The position numbers were made by a program, and so were the translations under genes. Under the pieces are notes generated by a model. The model was not told where the DNA came from. It searched no databases and saw only the letters and a list, made by a program, of their open reading frames with translations. Below, piece by piece: positions 25,639 through 33,035 of a stretch of 33,662 bases of DNA (the first letter of the stretch is position 1; each line of letters starts with the position of its first letter). The DNA is from SZUA-584 sp041656035. GTDB lineage: Bacteria; Bacillota; Clostridia; Christensenellales; SZUA-584. Where the stretch lies: NCBI GenBank assembly GCA_964586785.1, contig CAZPHS010000020.1, positions 1 through 33,662 on the forward strand, read 5' to 3'.

Positions 25639-26305
25639 TCGAACAAATAATCCGCAAACCGCTCGGCAGGCGTCCACCACCCTATCAATATAAAACTCGC
25701 CTTTATATGATAAGATTACATTTTCCGGTGGAATTTCATCTGTTGAAAATCCGTTTTTAAATTGTAATTGTGTATAAATGGATAGCATCAGTATAACAGC
25801 TAACGTTACAAATAAAGTAATAAAATTAATATAGTTTTTAAATAGACCAACACCGAGCTTAATAAAATTGGTTTTGTTTTTGTCCTGATATCCGACATTA
25901 ATTTTGTTTTTATTTATTGTATTGCAATTTATAATAACATCATTTCTTTTCAAAATAATATTTGTGTAATTATCTGAATCTAATCTGGGATCATGCGTAA
26001 CAATAATAATGGTTTTACTTCTTGATAATTCTTTAATTAAATCAATAAACTGAGATACTGAATGATCATCCAAACTTTGAGGTATATAAGTGAATAAATT
26101 TCGTTTGCTTTTTTTGAAATGACCATAATTGTTTTTCGTAGGAAAATGTTGCATCATTATATTTAAATAAGATTTCTTCAATTAAAGACGTTTTGCCAGA
26201 GCCATTGGCACCTTTTATTAGATAGATGCCGATGTTAGAAAAATCGATGTTTACGTCTTTCAAGTGGATTTGCTTGTTTTGTACAAACATATTCTTGATT
26301 TTCAT
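25633..26305 (-). pseudogene. Broken ABC transporter ATPase/permease gene (frameshift plus internal deletion)
   Basis: Remnant of an ABC ATPase fused to a membrane domain. From the ATG at 26305 (GGTGG eight bases upstream) an intact Walker A, GANGSGKTS, is read, then the frame is lost at a run of five A on the minus strand (26132-26136); removing one A restores the frame into KKSKRNLFTYIPQ. The Q-loop (YIPQ) is joined directly to a D-loop-like SLDDHS and switch region IIIVTHD, so the signature motif and Walker B, roughly 50-60 residues, are missing. A membrane helix follows (ITLFVTLAVILMLSIY), and the gene stops soon after, inside the neighbouring terminator. It cannot make a working transporter. 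Confidence 0.8.
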
Positions 26306-26366
26306 CTGTAATACCACCTATAAATAATATTTATTCTATTTATAATTATAAATTTATTAACCCAAT

Positions 26367-26657
26367 ATGACAAACTTAAAGACCGCTTTCTTTTGTTCAG
26401 GTGATATTTATGCTCTACAAATTCTAAAAAAGTTTCGATTAAAGGGATATTCGATACCCCAACAGTTTGGATTGATGGGATTTGATAATATCGACATGTT
26501 AGACTATATTCTGCCACCATTGTCAACAGTAAAAAATTCTGTCGAAAAAGTTGCAACCAAATCGATAGAACAACTATTGAAGTTAATATCACATCAAGAA
26601 ATAGAAACATGCCGTTTTATACAATATGAAATAATTTATGGCGAGACAATTATATAG
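26367..26657 (+). pseudogene. C-terminal fragment of a LacI-family regulator
   Basis: About 96 codons that match only the last third of LacI/GalR sensor domains: TAFFCSGDIYALQILKKF (the CSNDxxALG-type motif), then FGLMGFDNIDM and LPPLSTVKNSVEKVA. No DNA-binding domain or hinge is present upstream; the sequence before it belongs to the start region of the ABC pseudogene. It is unlike the intact regulator at 14000 in detail and is more A+T-rich. It is best explained as a truncated remnant with no expected function. Confidence 0.75.
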
Positions 26658-26659
26658 GG

Positions 26660-27190
26660 GTCTTTTTAAATTATCGCCATCGGTATGCAAATAGACGGCA
26701 TGAACGAGTTGTACGAGCATGTAAAACAAACCGAACTCCAACCAAGAAATGCTGATCTCACCAAGGCGTGGTCCTTTAGGTAGGCTTTGCAGATACCTTT
26801 ACTTCTGTCTTCCCGTATAGGCTTTCCGGCTTCGTAGCGACACAAAGTTTTCATCCCAATATTCTCCTTAGATGCAGCTTTCACAATGGTAATGTTTAGT
26901 CCATTCTTCTTCGCATTATGGATTTACCAAGCATAAAAGCCAGATGTCTGGGCATACGGCATAAGCTTATACGCCCTTATACCCCAAGGCACAACAGCAA
27001 GGTCAAGCGCAGCTACAGAGAATATCAAAAACGGTTTTATTCCAAGACAACCTTCTCTTCCTTCTTCTGCTTTAAGCAGCAGCTTAAGGCTTACCGATAC
27101 CGTTCAAACAAAATGCCCATACGCCCGCTCTATTGGCGATCGCCAACCAGGTATCTCGAACATAACACTGTACAATATGTTTGACAAACC
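26660..27190 (+). mobile_element. Decayed IS481-type insertion sequence remnant
   Basis: The right part (26918-27184) encodes the end of an integrase-core transposase: LGIRHKLIRPYTPRHNSKVK followed by a YREYQKRFY-type stretch and MPIRPLYWRSP. In intact relatives the sequence is PRHNGKVERS; here the catalytic Glu of the DDE triad is Lys, at residue 30 of the open frame. The left part (26660-26917) has stops in all frames that I followed and no recognisable domain. I could not identify terminal inverted repeats or target duplications, so the limits are approximate. Confidence 0.7.
26918..27184 (+). pseudogene. Transposase C-terminal fragment (IS481 type, rve domain)
   Basis: An 88-codon open frame covering only the last quarter of an rve/DDE transposase. 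It carries the family-typical HKLIRPYTPRHN stretch and the C-terminal RPLYWRSP, but Lys replaces the catalytic Glu, and the two catalytic Asp-containing regions are absent. Inactive. Confidence 0.72.
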
Positions 27191-27247
27191 TACAGCAATC
27201 CGGCATATACTTAAAAAAACCCCCGAAAAAGTTTTGCCGTAGGTAAC

Positions 27248-27277
27248 TTGACGGCCGCGGCGCGTATTTGCTATACT
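27248..27277 (+). promoter_or_regulatory. Promoter of the tRNA-Ser gene
   Basis: TTGACG, an 18-base spacer and TATACT, ending 35 bases before the first tRNA base. It is a strong housekeeping-type promoter, suggesting the tRNA is transcribed alone. Confidence 0.7.
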
Positions 27278-27312
27278 GTCAATGCTTTTTACGTTGTTAC
27301 AACTATCAACAC

Positions 27313-27403
27313 GGAGGAGTATCGAAGCGGTCATAACGAGCTCGACTTGAAATCGAGTTGGCGCGTGAGTGCCACGTGGGTTCGAATCCCACCTCCTCCG
27401 CCA
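27313..27403 (+). tRNA. tRNA-Ser (anticodon UGA)
   Basis: A 91-nucleotide class II tRNA including an encoded CCA end. The acceptor stem GGAGGAG pairs with CTCCTCC, the anticodon stem CTCGA with TCGAG around loop CTTGAAA (anticodon TGA at 27348-27350), a long variable arm follows as in serine tRNAs, and the T-arm is GTGGG-TTCGAAT-CCCAC. All stems pair fully. It reads serine UCN codons and is flanked by IS debris on one side and an accessory operon on the other. Confidence 0.97.
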
Positions 27404-27452
27404 TAATTTCGGATAGGACAGAATAATTTGCTTCCTTGTTCGATAAAGTTTT

Positions 27453-27480
27453 AAGCACGTCGATTCGGACGTGCTTTTAT
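27453..27480. terminator. Terminator hairpin between tRNA-Ser and the accessory operon
   Basis: A 9-bp stem AAGCACGTC / GACGTGCTT with loop GATTCG, followed on the plus strand by TTATCATATC. It ends tRNA transcription, and with AAAACTTTA on the other side it may also end the converging operon whose last stop is at 27508. Confidence 0.8.
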
Positions 27481-27507
27481 CATATCATCAAGCTATTCCG
27501 AATACAA

Positions 27508-28812
27508 TTATAAGAACTTTTTAAATCTTCTTAGTATTTTAAGAATCGTTTTATCCTCAATTGCTGAAGCAAACAAACCTTCACAAAAACGCTCCTGTCG
27601 AATGTAACCAGTTAAAATAGCTGTTAGTAACTCAAAATCTGCCGTTTCAATTGCAGCTTTTATTTTTTCTTGAGTATTAAGGCCGTTATTCTTTATAACT
27701 TCTAAATAGTCATAGCTTAATAAATTAGATTTGTAAACTTCGTCCATAAACTTTAGTATAGGTTTATCATATGAGGCATATTGGTAGGCACTTTCTCGGG
27801 TTGCCGATTCAAAATACAGGATATATGCGCACAAACTACGAATACTATCGCTATTAAGAGACGCATCCAGTTTTTTGCTAATTGATTCAATTTCATCTTT
27901 CTTAGCAAGAACCGAAAGCCATTCGTCAGGAATCCCATCGTAGCCGTAATGTAAACCCGCTAGCCCACCTGCTACTGCACCTACAGTGTCAGTATCTTCG
28001 CCTAAATTTACTGCTTTAAGAACGCAATCCTTATAATTGTTAGTGTTCAGCAAACACCAAATCGCTGCTTCAAGTGTATCAACCACATAACCGCTGCTCC
28101 GAATCTGATCTGCTGAAGTCTCTTTAAATCTATTGCTAAATAAGCGTTCATAGTAAACCAAATCCTGCTTAAATTCTTCTTTCTTTATGTAGTATTCCTT
28201 TGCTCGATAGGTCCCAATTTCAATTGCATAGTCAATAGAAATCGTACCCATAAGCATAGTTGCGATTGATAAGTATATACCGCAAGCGATAAGACTTCTC
28301 TTATGTGCATGAGTTAATGATGAAACCTTATGAATAATATCCATTGATTCATCGCTTTCAGTAATATCTTCTCCATATTTAGAATGCAAGTAAAAAGCCA
28401 AAGGCAATATACGCATTAATGAACCATTCCCATTATCATGCTCATCTTTACCCCCGCACTCTAAAGGGTCAGTGCCTTTAATAAATTTATTAATAGCGTT
28501 TCTTGTGCCGTTGCCGACATCAAACACAACGCCAAACGGTGTGTACTCTCCTTGACTAATCCATGAATGAAATCTTTGCATAATATCCGAATAATCTAAA
28601 CCAAGACACAAACTCTCGGCAAGACATAGCGTCATACTTGTATCATCAGACCATGTTCCAGCGGGTTGGTCATAGGTCCCATACCCACGCATATCCTGAA
28701 CAGGTTTTTTACTTAGTGTCTTCCGATCAACAAACTCAACTGGCACACCCAAAGCATCTGCAATTGCTAGACCAAGCAAACCTGCAGAAACCTTATTTTT
28801 AACGCTTTGCAT
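27508..28812 (-). CDS. ADP-ribosylglycohydrolase with DUF6508-like C-terminal domain
   Basis: A 434-residue protein. Residues 1-300 are a DraG/ARH-type ADP-ribosylglycohydrolase, which removes ADP-ribose from modified protein or nucleic acid: opening KVSAGLLGLAIADALGVPVE, metal-binding GTWSDDTSM (Asp56, Asp57, Thr58) and the second metal site GEDTDTVGAVAGGLAG (Asp273, Asp275, Thr276), so the di-metal centre looks intact. Residues about 322-434 form a separate domain resembling DUF6508, ending GYIRQERFCEGLFASAIED. I choose the ATG at 28812 (GGAGG eight bases upstream) over an upstream in-frame start that would overlap the preceding gene. It begins only 4 bases after that gene's stop and is the last gene of a four-gene operon. 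The target of de-ADP-ribosylation is unknown. Confidence 0.88.
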   Translation of the reverse strand: MQSVKNKVSAGLLGLAIADALGVPVEFVDRKTLSKKPVQDMRGYGTYDQPAGTWSDDTSMTLCLAESLCLGLDYSDIMQRFHSWISQGEYTPFGVVFDVGNGTRNAINKFIKGTDPLECGGKDEHDNGNGSLMRILPLAFYLHSKYGEDITESDESMDIIHKVSSLTHAHKRSLIACGIYLSIATMLMGTISIDYAIEIGTYRAKEYYIKKEEFKQDLVYYERLFSNRFKETSADQIRSSGYVVDTLEAAIWCLLNTNNYKDCVLKAVNLGEDTDTVGAVAGGLAGLHYGYDGIPDEWLSVLAKKDEIESISKKLDASLNSDSIRSLCAYILYFESATRESAYQYASYDKPILKFMDEVYKSNLLSYDYLEVIKNNGLNTQEKIKAAIETADFELLTAILTGYIRQERFCEGLFASAIEDKTILKILRRFKKFL

Positions 28813-28816
28813 TCGT

Positions 28817-29989
28817 TTAGGCCTCCGCCCAATCGAACTCATCAATAGCACTAGCTACTTTTTTACGAATAGATTTAACCGCATCTTTACTAAACAGCTT
28901 TATCATTGCTTCCGTCAATTCATCTTCATCTGTCCAATCATTTATTACTTTTGTCTCGTTATAAATTCTCGTATAAATTCTGCCGGGCTCCTTTGCATTC
29001 TTACGCATTTTAACTCCCTTTTGTTCTAACAGCGATAGAAAATCAATTCTCTTACTCGCATTATCAAAAGGCCCAATTTCTAATGTGATTTTTAGTTTTC
29101 CATTATAATTAGCAAACCAAAAGCAAATCGGATACTCAGCTTTCCAACTATTTTTCATCTTCTTCATGTTTTTAAAGTCATTTACCATAAACCAGTAATC
29201 TGTGGCATTGTTATATAATAATATTACTTCTGGAAAAGTATCATTAAAATTCTTAAACGCTTGAGATGTGTCCATTTCATGCCCAATTGAATAGATTAGA
29301 TCAATTACATCTTTGTTCTCACTGTAAATTTCCTTACACAATTGCTTAATACTTTCATCCATATTATATTTCTCCTTTAATGTAATGATATAAAACGATA
29401 GGAAATCTAGAATTTTCGTTGATGTTCTTTCGGAATAGTTGATTGTTAAAAACTCCAAAGTTTCTATTACATCTAAATAACTTGCAGAATAGTACTTTTC
29501 ATTTGAGGCTGCTACACCATCAAGTGAAAGCAAAATAGGAACAATAGTATAACCATAATAGTCTTCATTTACCTTTTCAAGATAACGTTCCAACTGATTT
29601 GAATGCTCTGATGAACCTATTTTATTTTCTATTAGAATAACTAGTCTATTTAGTTCTGATACTAGTAAAATATCGATATTATCTTTTTCCCTGTATACCT
29701 TAATATCATTTAAATTCATTTTCTGCAGACCGTAAATATCTTTAACTTCAGATGTCACCTGTTCGTTCTCAGAGTTTAAAATTACTTTTAATACAATTCT
29801 TCTTATAAACTTATCATCAAAATTATGGTTTTCATTTGGATCACAAAGCCATGCCATTAAATTTGAATGCCGAATTTCATAATCTTGTATTTTTAAGATT
29901 TTTAATGGATTGAAAATATTAGTTCTTGCTTTTAGAACTTCTAAGTCGTCATTGTTAATAATAAATTGCAAAATATCGTTTTCTTGCAT
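28817..29989 (-). CDS. PD-(D/E)XK nuclease superfamily protein
   Basis: A 390-residue protein of the PD-(D/E)XK nuclease family group seen in accessory and defence regions. Motifs: an N-terminal YEIRHSNLMAWLCDP (residues 37-51), the catalytic Asp106 in DNIDILLV, and ENK at 121-123 in VILIENKIGSSEHSNQLERY, giving the D...ExK core with a following Gln. The C-terminal half (about 210-390) has no recognisable motif and may be a target-recognition or partner-binding region. Length is usual for this group. ATG at 29989 has AAAAGGAG about seven bases upstream, 24 bases after the stop of the MBL-fold gene. The expected activity is metal-dependent cutting of DNA or RNA; the substrate is unknown. Confidence 0.85.
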   Translation of the reverse strand: MQENDILQFIINNDDLEVLKARTNIFNPLKILKIQDYEIRHSNLMAWLCDPNENHNFDDKFIRRIVLKVILNSENEQVTSEVKDIYGLQKMNLNDIKVYREKDNIDILLVSELNRLVILIENKIGSSEHSNQLERYLEKVNEDYYGYTIVPILLSLDGVAASNEKYYSASYLDVIETLEFLTINYSERTSTKILDFLSFYIITLKEKYNMDESIKQLCKEIYSENKDVIDLIYSIGHEMDTSQAFKNFNDTFPEVILLYNNATDYWFMVNDFKNMKKMKNSWKAEYPICFWFANYNGKLKITLEIGPFDNASKRIDFLSLLEQKGVKMRKNAKEPGRIYTRIYNETKVINDWTDEDELTEAMIKLFSKDAVKSIRKKVASAIDEFDWAEA

Positions 29990-30013
29990 TGCCCGCTCCT
30001 TTTAATTGTTCAT

Positions 30014-31309
30014 TTATACTGTGACTATTTCTTTATCTTTAACCAATACTGTCTTTCCAGAAATATTTAGAAAACTCTCCGGTACCATAGAGTGTATCGG
30101 TATAACTTTTATTGGTTCAAGAGAGTCGATAAGTCTCTTTATATCATCTATAGCCGCATGTCCGCTCGTATGCAGAGTTTTTAGCTCGAAGCCTTTGAGT
30201 TGTAGCGATTCCTCAAAACGCTGCTGATATTCACTCTCACGGTACCCATCCCATAAAGAATAAATAAATATCCCGTCATGCAAGTCGCATTTTAAGAGAT
30301 CGTTTTTCATAGAGGGTCTGACCTGCATCACAATACGATCTTGTTCTAATTTTAGTTGTTCTCGAGATATATGGAATTCTGAAAACCGTTTGGCGTATTC
30401 TTCTCCTATTTGATTAAATATCTTTTGAGTCAGATAATAGGGATAAAAGACTTTTATATTCGAGTATTCTTTAGATGGATACGGCAATCTATTGCCAAGC
30501 TGCCTTAGCTCAAATAAAACGTTTGCAGTATAAACGTCTACAACAAAAGTCCTGTTTGTGCGAATCGCAGCTTTGTAGAAGCTAACAAGCCGGTCTATGT
30601 TTTGGCTGGATGATTGGAACAGTGCAGCGCCATTAGTTCTTTGAATCATTTTTGTCGCCGCCATTTCTAATTCGTTTTCTGTCAATACTTCTTCATCTTG
30701 TCTTCCAAACATAGTACCTTCTATTAACAACAAATCAGCTTGCTTTTTTGCTTTATCTATAAACCTATCTAAACAGATCGCTTTTCTGCCGTGCCCTCTA
30801 AAATCACCTGTATATATGATTGTCTTGTTTTCTGCAATGATCTCGAATGCCGCTGCATCGAACGCCGAATGATCCATTAAAAACGGTTTTACTTGGATGT
30901 CTCCGATATTGAACTGCTCATACATATTAAATGGTCTTGTTTGGATTGAATAGTCATCTATAATTCCGAACAGCTGAGAGACTTCAATTAGCTTTTTTGT
31001 GCCTCTTGAAACGTATATAGGTATTTGTGAGTTTATATATTTTAGCAAGCCATAATGATCAATATGCGCATGTGATATTATCACAGCGTCAAATGCAGGA
31101 ACATCCCAAGTATATAACCCATCAATATCAGGCAGTACACCTAGCTCTAAAAGCTTTTCGGTGGGATAATCTTTCACATTGTCATCAATCGGTTTGTTAT
31201 TCAGGAAAAGAGGATAACCGGCATCAAATAATAACCTGGTGTTATCTGTCTTAACCTCTATTAGCGTCCCGCCTATTTCTTTTGTCCCTCTGTATATCTT
31301 TAGTCTCAT
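30014..31309 (-). CDS. Metallo-beta-lactamase-fold hydrolase, beta-CASP ribonuclease-like
   Basis: A 431-residue MBL-fold protein related to beta-CASP nucleases such as RNase J/CPSF-73. Metal-binding motifs are intact: HAHIDH (residues 80-85), MDHSAFD (His147) and TGDF (Asp169), with further GTMFG, LHTSGHA and VIPIHS motifs in the beta-CASP-like second half. It is shorter than RNase J (about 550 residues) and lacks that protein's C-terminal domain, so it is not the housekeeping enzyme. ATG at 31309 has AAGGGG about six bases upstream, overlapping the stop of the 521-residue gene only 9 bases earlier. In this operon it is probably a nuclease acting on RNA or DNA; this is inference from the family. 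Confidence 0.88.
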   Translation of the reverse strand: MRLKIYRGTKEIGGTLIEVKTDNTRLLFDAGYPLFLNNKPIDDNVKDYPTEKLLELGVLPDIDGLYTWDVPAFDAVIISHAHIDHYGLLKYINSQIPIYVSRGTKKLIEVSQLFGIIDDYSIQTRPFNMYEQFNIGDIQVKPFLMDHSAFDAAAFEIIAENKTIIYTGDFRGHGRKAICLDRFIDKAKKQADLLLIEGTMFGRQDEEVLTENELEMAATKMIQRTNGAALFQSSSQNIDRLVSFYKAAIRTNRTFVVDVYTANVLFELRQLGNRLPYPSKEYSNIKVFYPYYLTQKIFNQIGEEYAKRFSEFHISREQLKLEQDRIVMQVRPSMKNDLLKCDLHDGIFIYSLWDGYRESEYQQRFEESLQLKGFELKTLHTSGHAAIDDIKRLIDSLEPIKVIPIHSMVPESFLNISGKTVLVKDKEIVTV

Positions 31310-31318
31310 AAATCCCCT

Positions 31319-32884
31319 TTAGAAAGACTTTATAACATCAACAACTCTGTTCTCTTTTTCAGTAAAATAGATGTATTGCAGTTTTGCAATATCGTCATCC
31401 CCAATGTTTAACTCCTGGTCTTTAAAAGTTAGATCATTATTTGAATTAGAAGGCATTACACATACAGCATTTAGCACAAGCTTATCCGGCACTGCACCAT
31501 TGAACCCAAATAGCTTCCACCATTTGTCTCCTGATTGACTGAGCAGTAATTTACGTATGAAAGTCGTATATACAAGCGCCTGCTTTATAGCATCCTTAGG
31601 CGGTTCCGATGGCTTATTTTCATCCTTTAATTCCATTATACAGAGTGTTGTATTTACTCCGCCTGTACCGGCACGTGCAAAAACATCTATTCCGCCTCCG
31701 TATTGTTTTGCATATGTTACAGTTGAATGATCGCTTGCTTTTAATGGAGTAGGCATTGGGAATCTCACATTATTAATTGTAACTGGAGCCATGTTTCTTA
31801 AAATCTTATCGTTCTTTCTCGACAACTCAGACAAGATTAAGCTTTCAATTCTATGCTCTTCATTCCCTTTATTTTGTGTGAACCCGTTTCTTAATAGGTC
31901 TCTAAAATACCTGCGAAACTCCCTTGCTTTGGTGCTGTCCCAATCTACGCTAGATAAGCTTATATCACATCCAAAATCACGTTTATTAGTTGACTCGCAA
32001 TTATCTGTACTTATTTTAATCTCTTTAGCTGTGCATTTAAGATCACCAATCTTCTGACCCAGAAACCTTATGTCAAGCCATACAGTTGATTTCGCTTTTT
32101 TTGCATTTGTTACGTTGATATAGAACTTCAAAGGTTCCCATTCACGGAATCTCCGCCTGATTGATTTGATTATATCAATATTACCGGTTATTTCATCAGC
32201 ATAACCTTCATAACGAGCTCGCCATTCGCTATGTTTATCTAATTCGTGTTTTGTTTGTAAAATAGTCTTTTGCCAATCTATTAAATTCTGAATATATGAG
32301 ATTGCCTTATGTTGTTCTCCAATATCATTAAGATTAAACTTTTTTGTAGATTGTAAGATAAGTTCCCCAGACTCTATATTGCACATAGCTATCGGAATAT
32401 TGCTGCACGATAAAATCCACCAGGGTAAATGCGCTAGCCTATCTTCTTTATCATTCAATGGATATGTCGGAAATTTATTTGCGTCAATACGAAGTCGGCT
32501 TTCGTATGAGCTATCCAGCCAAGCGGAATCTATTTCTATATCCAAATCTATTATTTCTAAAAGAAACTCCAGCGCTGCGGCTCTTCTTACCGGCTGGTCA
32601 TTTAATGTGATCTCACCGCTTCTGGCGATGCTTCTAAACAGCTTGACTTTATCTGCTTTAAACATGTCAACGTATGGATCTAATAAAGAGTCGTCCCCTA
32701 ATTTGATACTATCACCATTCAGATTTATCATTGCAAACGGTTCATTATTCGCCTTATTAATAATTGTCAAACCATTGTATTGCCCACTGCAAGGATGCAG
32801 TTGTGTCAGCGACAGCGGTTCAATACTCCTAACCATAATTTCATATGCTATTTGCCATGCAACTCTCTTTTTTTCTATTTGCAT
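31319..32884 (-). CDS. Unrecognised 521-residue protein with C-terminal PD-(D/E)XK-like motifs
   Basis: First gene of the accessory operon. I do not recognise residues 1-340: no signal peptide or membrane segment, and no Walker or helicase motifs; several Trp-containing patches (for example LAHLPWWILSC, REWEPLKFYINV) suggest a folded binding domain. The last third shows a nuclease-like pattern: Glu347 in EHRIESLILSEL, Asp400 in GGGIDVFARAG, ELK at 418-420 in LCIMELKDENK, then KQALVYTTFIRKLL, which together fit E...D...ExK...Q of the PD-(D/E)XK fold. The start ATG at 32884 has GGTGGTG about four bases upstream. It is probably the sensor or target-recognition component with nuclease activity, but that is inference; the start of translation and domain limits are secure only in outline. 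Confidence 0.75.
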   Translation of the reverse strand: MQIEKKRVAWQIAYEIMVRSIEPLSLTQLHPCSGQYNGLTIINKANNEPFAMINLNGDSIKLGDDSLLDPYVDMFKADKVKLFRSIARSGEITLNDQPVRRAAALEFLLEIIDLDIEIDSAWLDSSYESRLRIDANKFPTYPLNDKEDRLAHLPWWILSCSNIPIAMCNIESGELILQSTKKFNLNDIGEQHKAISYIQNLIDWQKTILQTKHELDKHSEWRARYEGYADEITGNIDIIKSIRRRFREWEPLKFYINVTNAKKAKSTVWLDIRFLGQKIGDLKCTAKEIKISTDNCESTNKRDFGCDISLSSVDWDSTKAREFRRYFRDLLRNGFTQNKGNEEHRIESLILSELSRKNDKILRNMAPVTINNVRFPMPTPLKASDHSTVTYAKQYGGGIDVFARAGTGGVNTTLCIMELKDENKPSEPPKDAIKQALVYTTFIRKLLLSQSGDKWWKLFGFNGAVPDKLVLNAVCVMPSNSNNDLTFKDQELNIGDDDIAKLQYIYFTEKENRVVDVIKSF

Positions 32885-32942
32885 ATTACACCACCATATA
32901 TAATTAATACCATTTTAACATATATAGAGTACAAAAATTATC

Positions 32943-32965
32943 CCTTTTATAAAAATTATAAAAGG
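32943..32965. repeat. Perfect AT-rich inverted repeat upstream of the accessory operon
   Basis: CCTTTTATAA and TTATAAAAGG, a perfect 10-bp inverted repeat with a 3-base spacer, lies about 60-80 bases upstream of the operon's first ATG and just beyond the terminator of the secreted-protein gene. As DNA it looks like an operator; as RNA it would be a weak hairpin. No regulator gene is adjacent. I see no convincing -35/-10 pair between it and 32884. Confidence 0.6.
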
Positions 32966-32978
32966 ATTTTAAAGCATA

Positions 32979-33012
32979 GTAGCTGGAGATAGTCATCCGG
33001 TACTCCAGCTAC
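32979..33012 (-). terminator. Hairpin terminator after the secreted protein gene
   Basis: A perfect 10-bp stem, GTAGCTGGAG and CTCCAGCTAC, with a 14-base loop, 24 bases after the stop at 33036. On the minus strand it is followed by TATGCTTTAAAATCC, a weak U-tract. It separates this gene from the accessory operon. Confidence 0.7.
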
Positions 33013-33035
33013 ATCTATTACTTAATTATTTATAA

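Noticed and set aside
26666..26884. 72-codon minus-strand frame in the IS remnant
   Set aside because: No recognisable family; it falls in the decayed left part of the insertion sequence, and its orientation opposes the identifiable transposase end.
27313..27403. Attachment-site duplication of the tRNA-Ser 3' end
   Set aside because: I found no second copy of the T-arm/acceptor sequence within the window, so an att pair cannot be claimed here.
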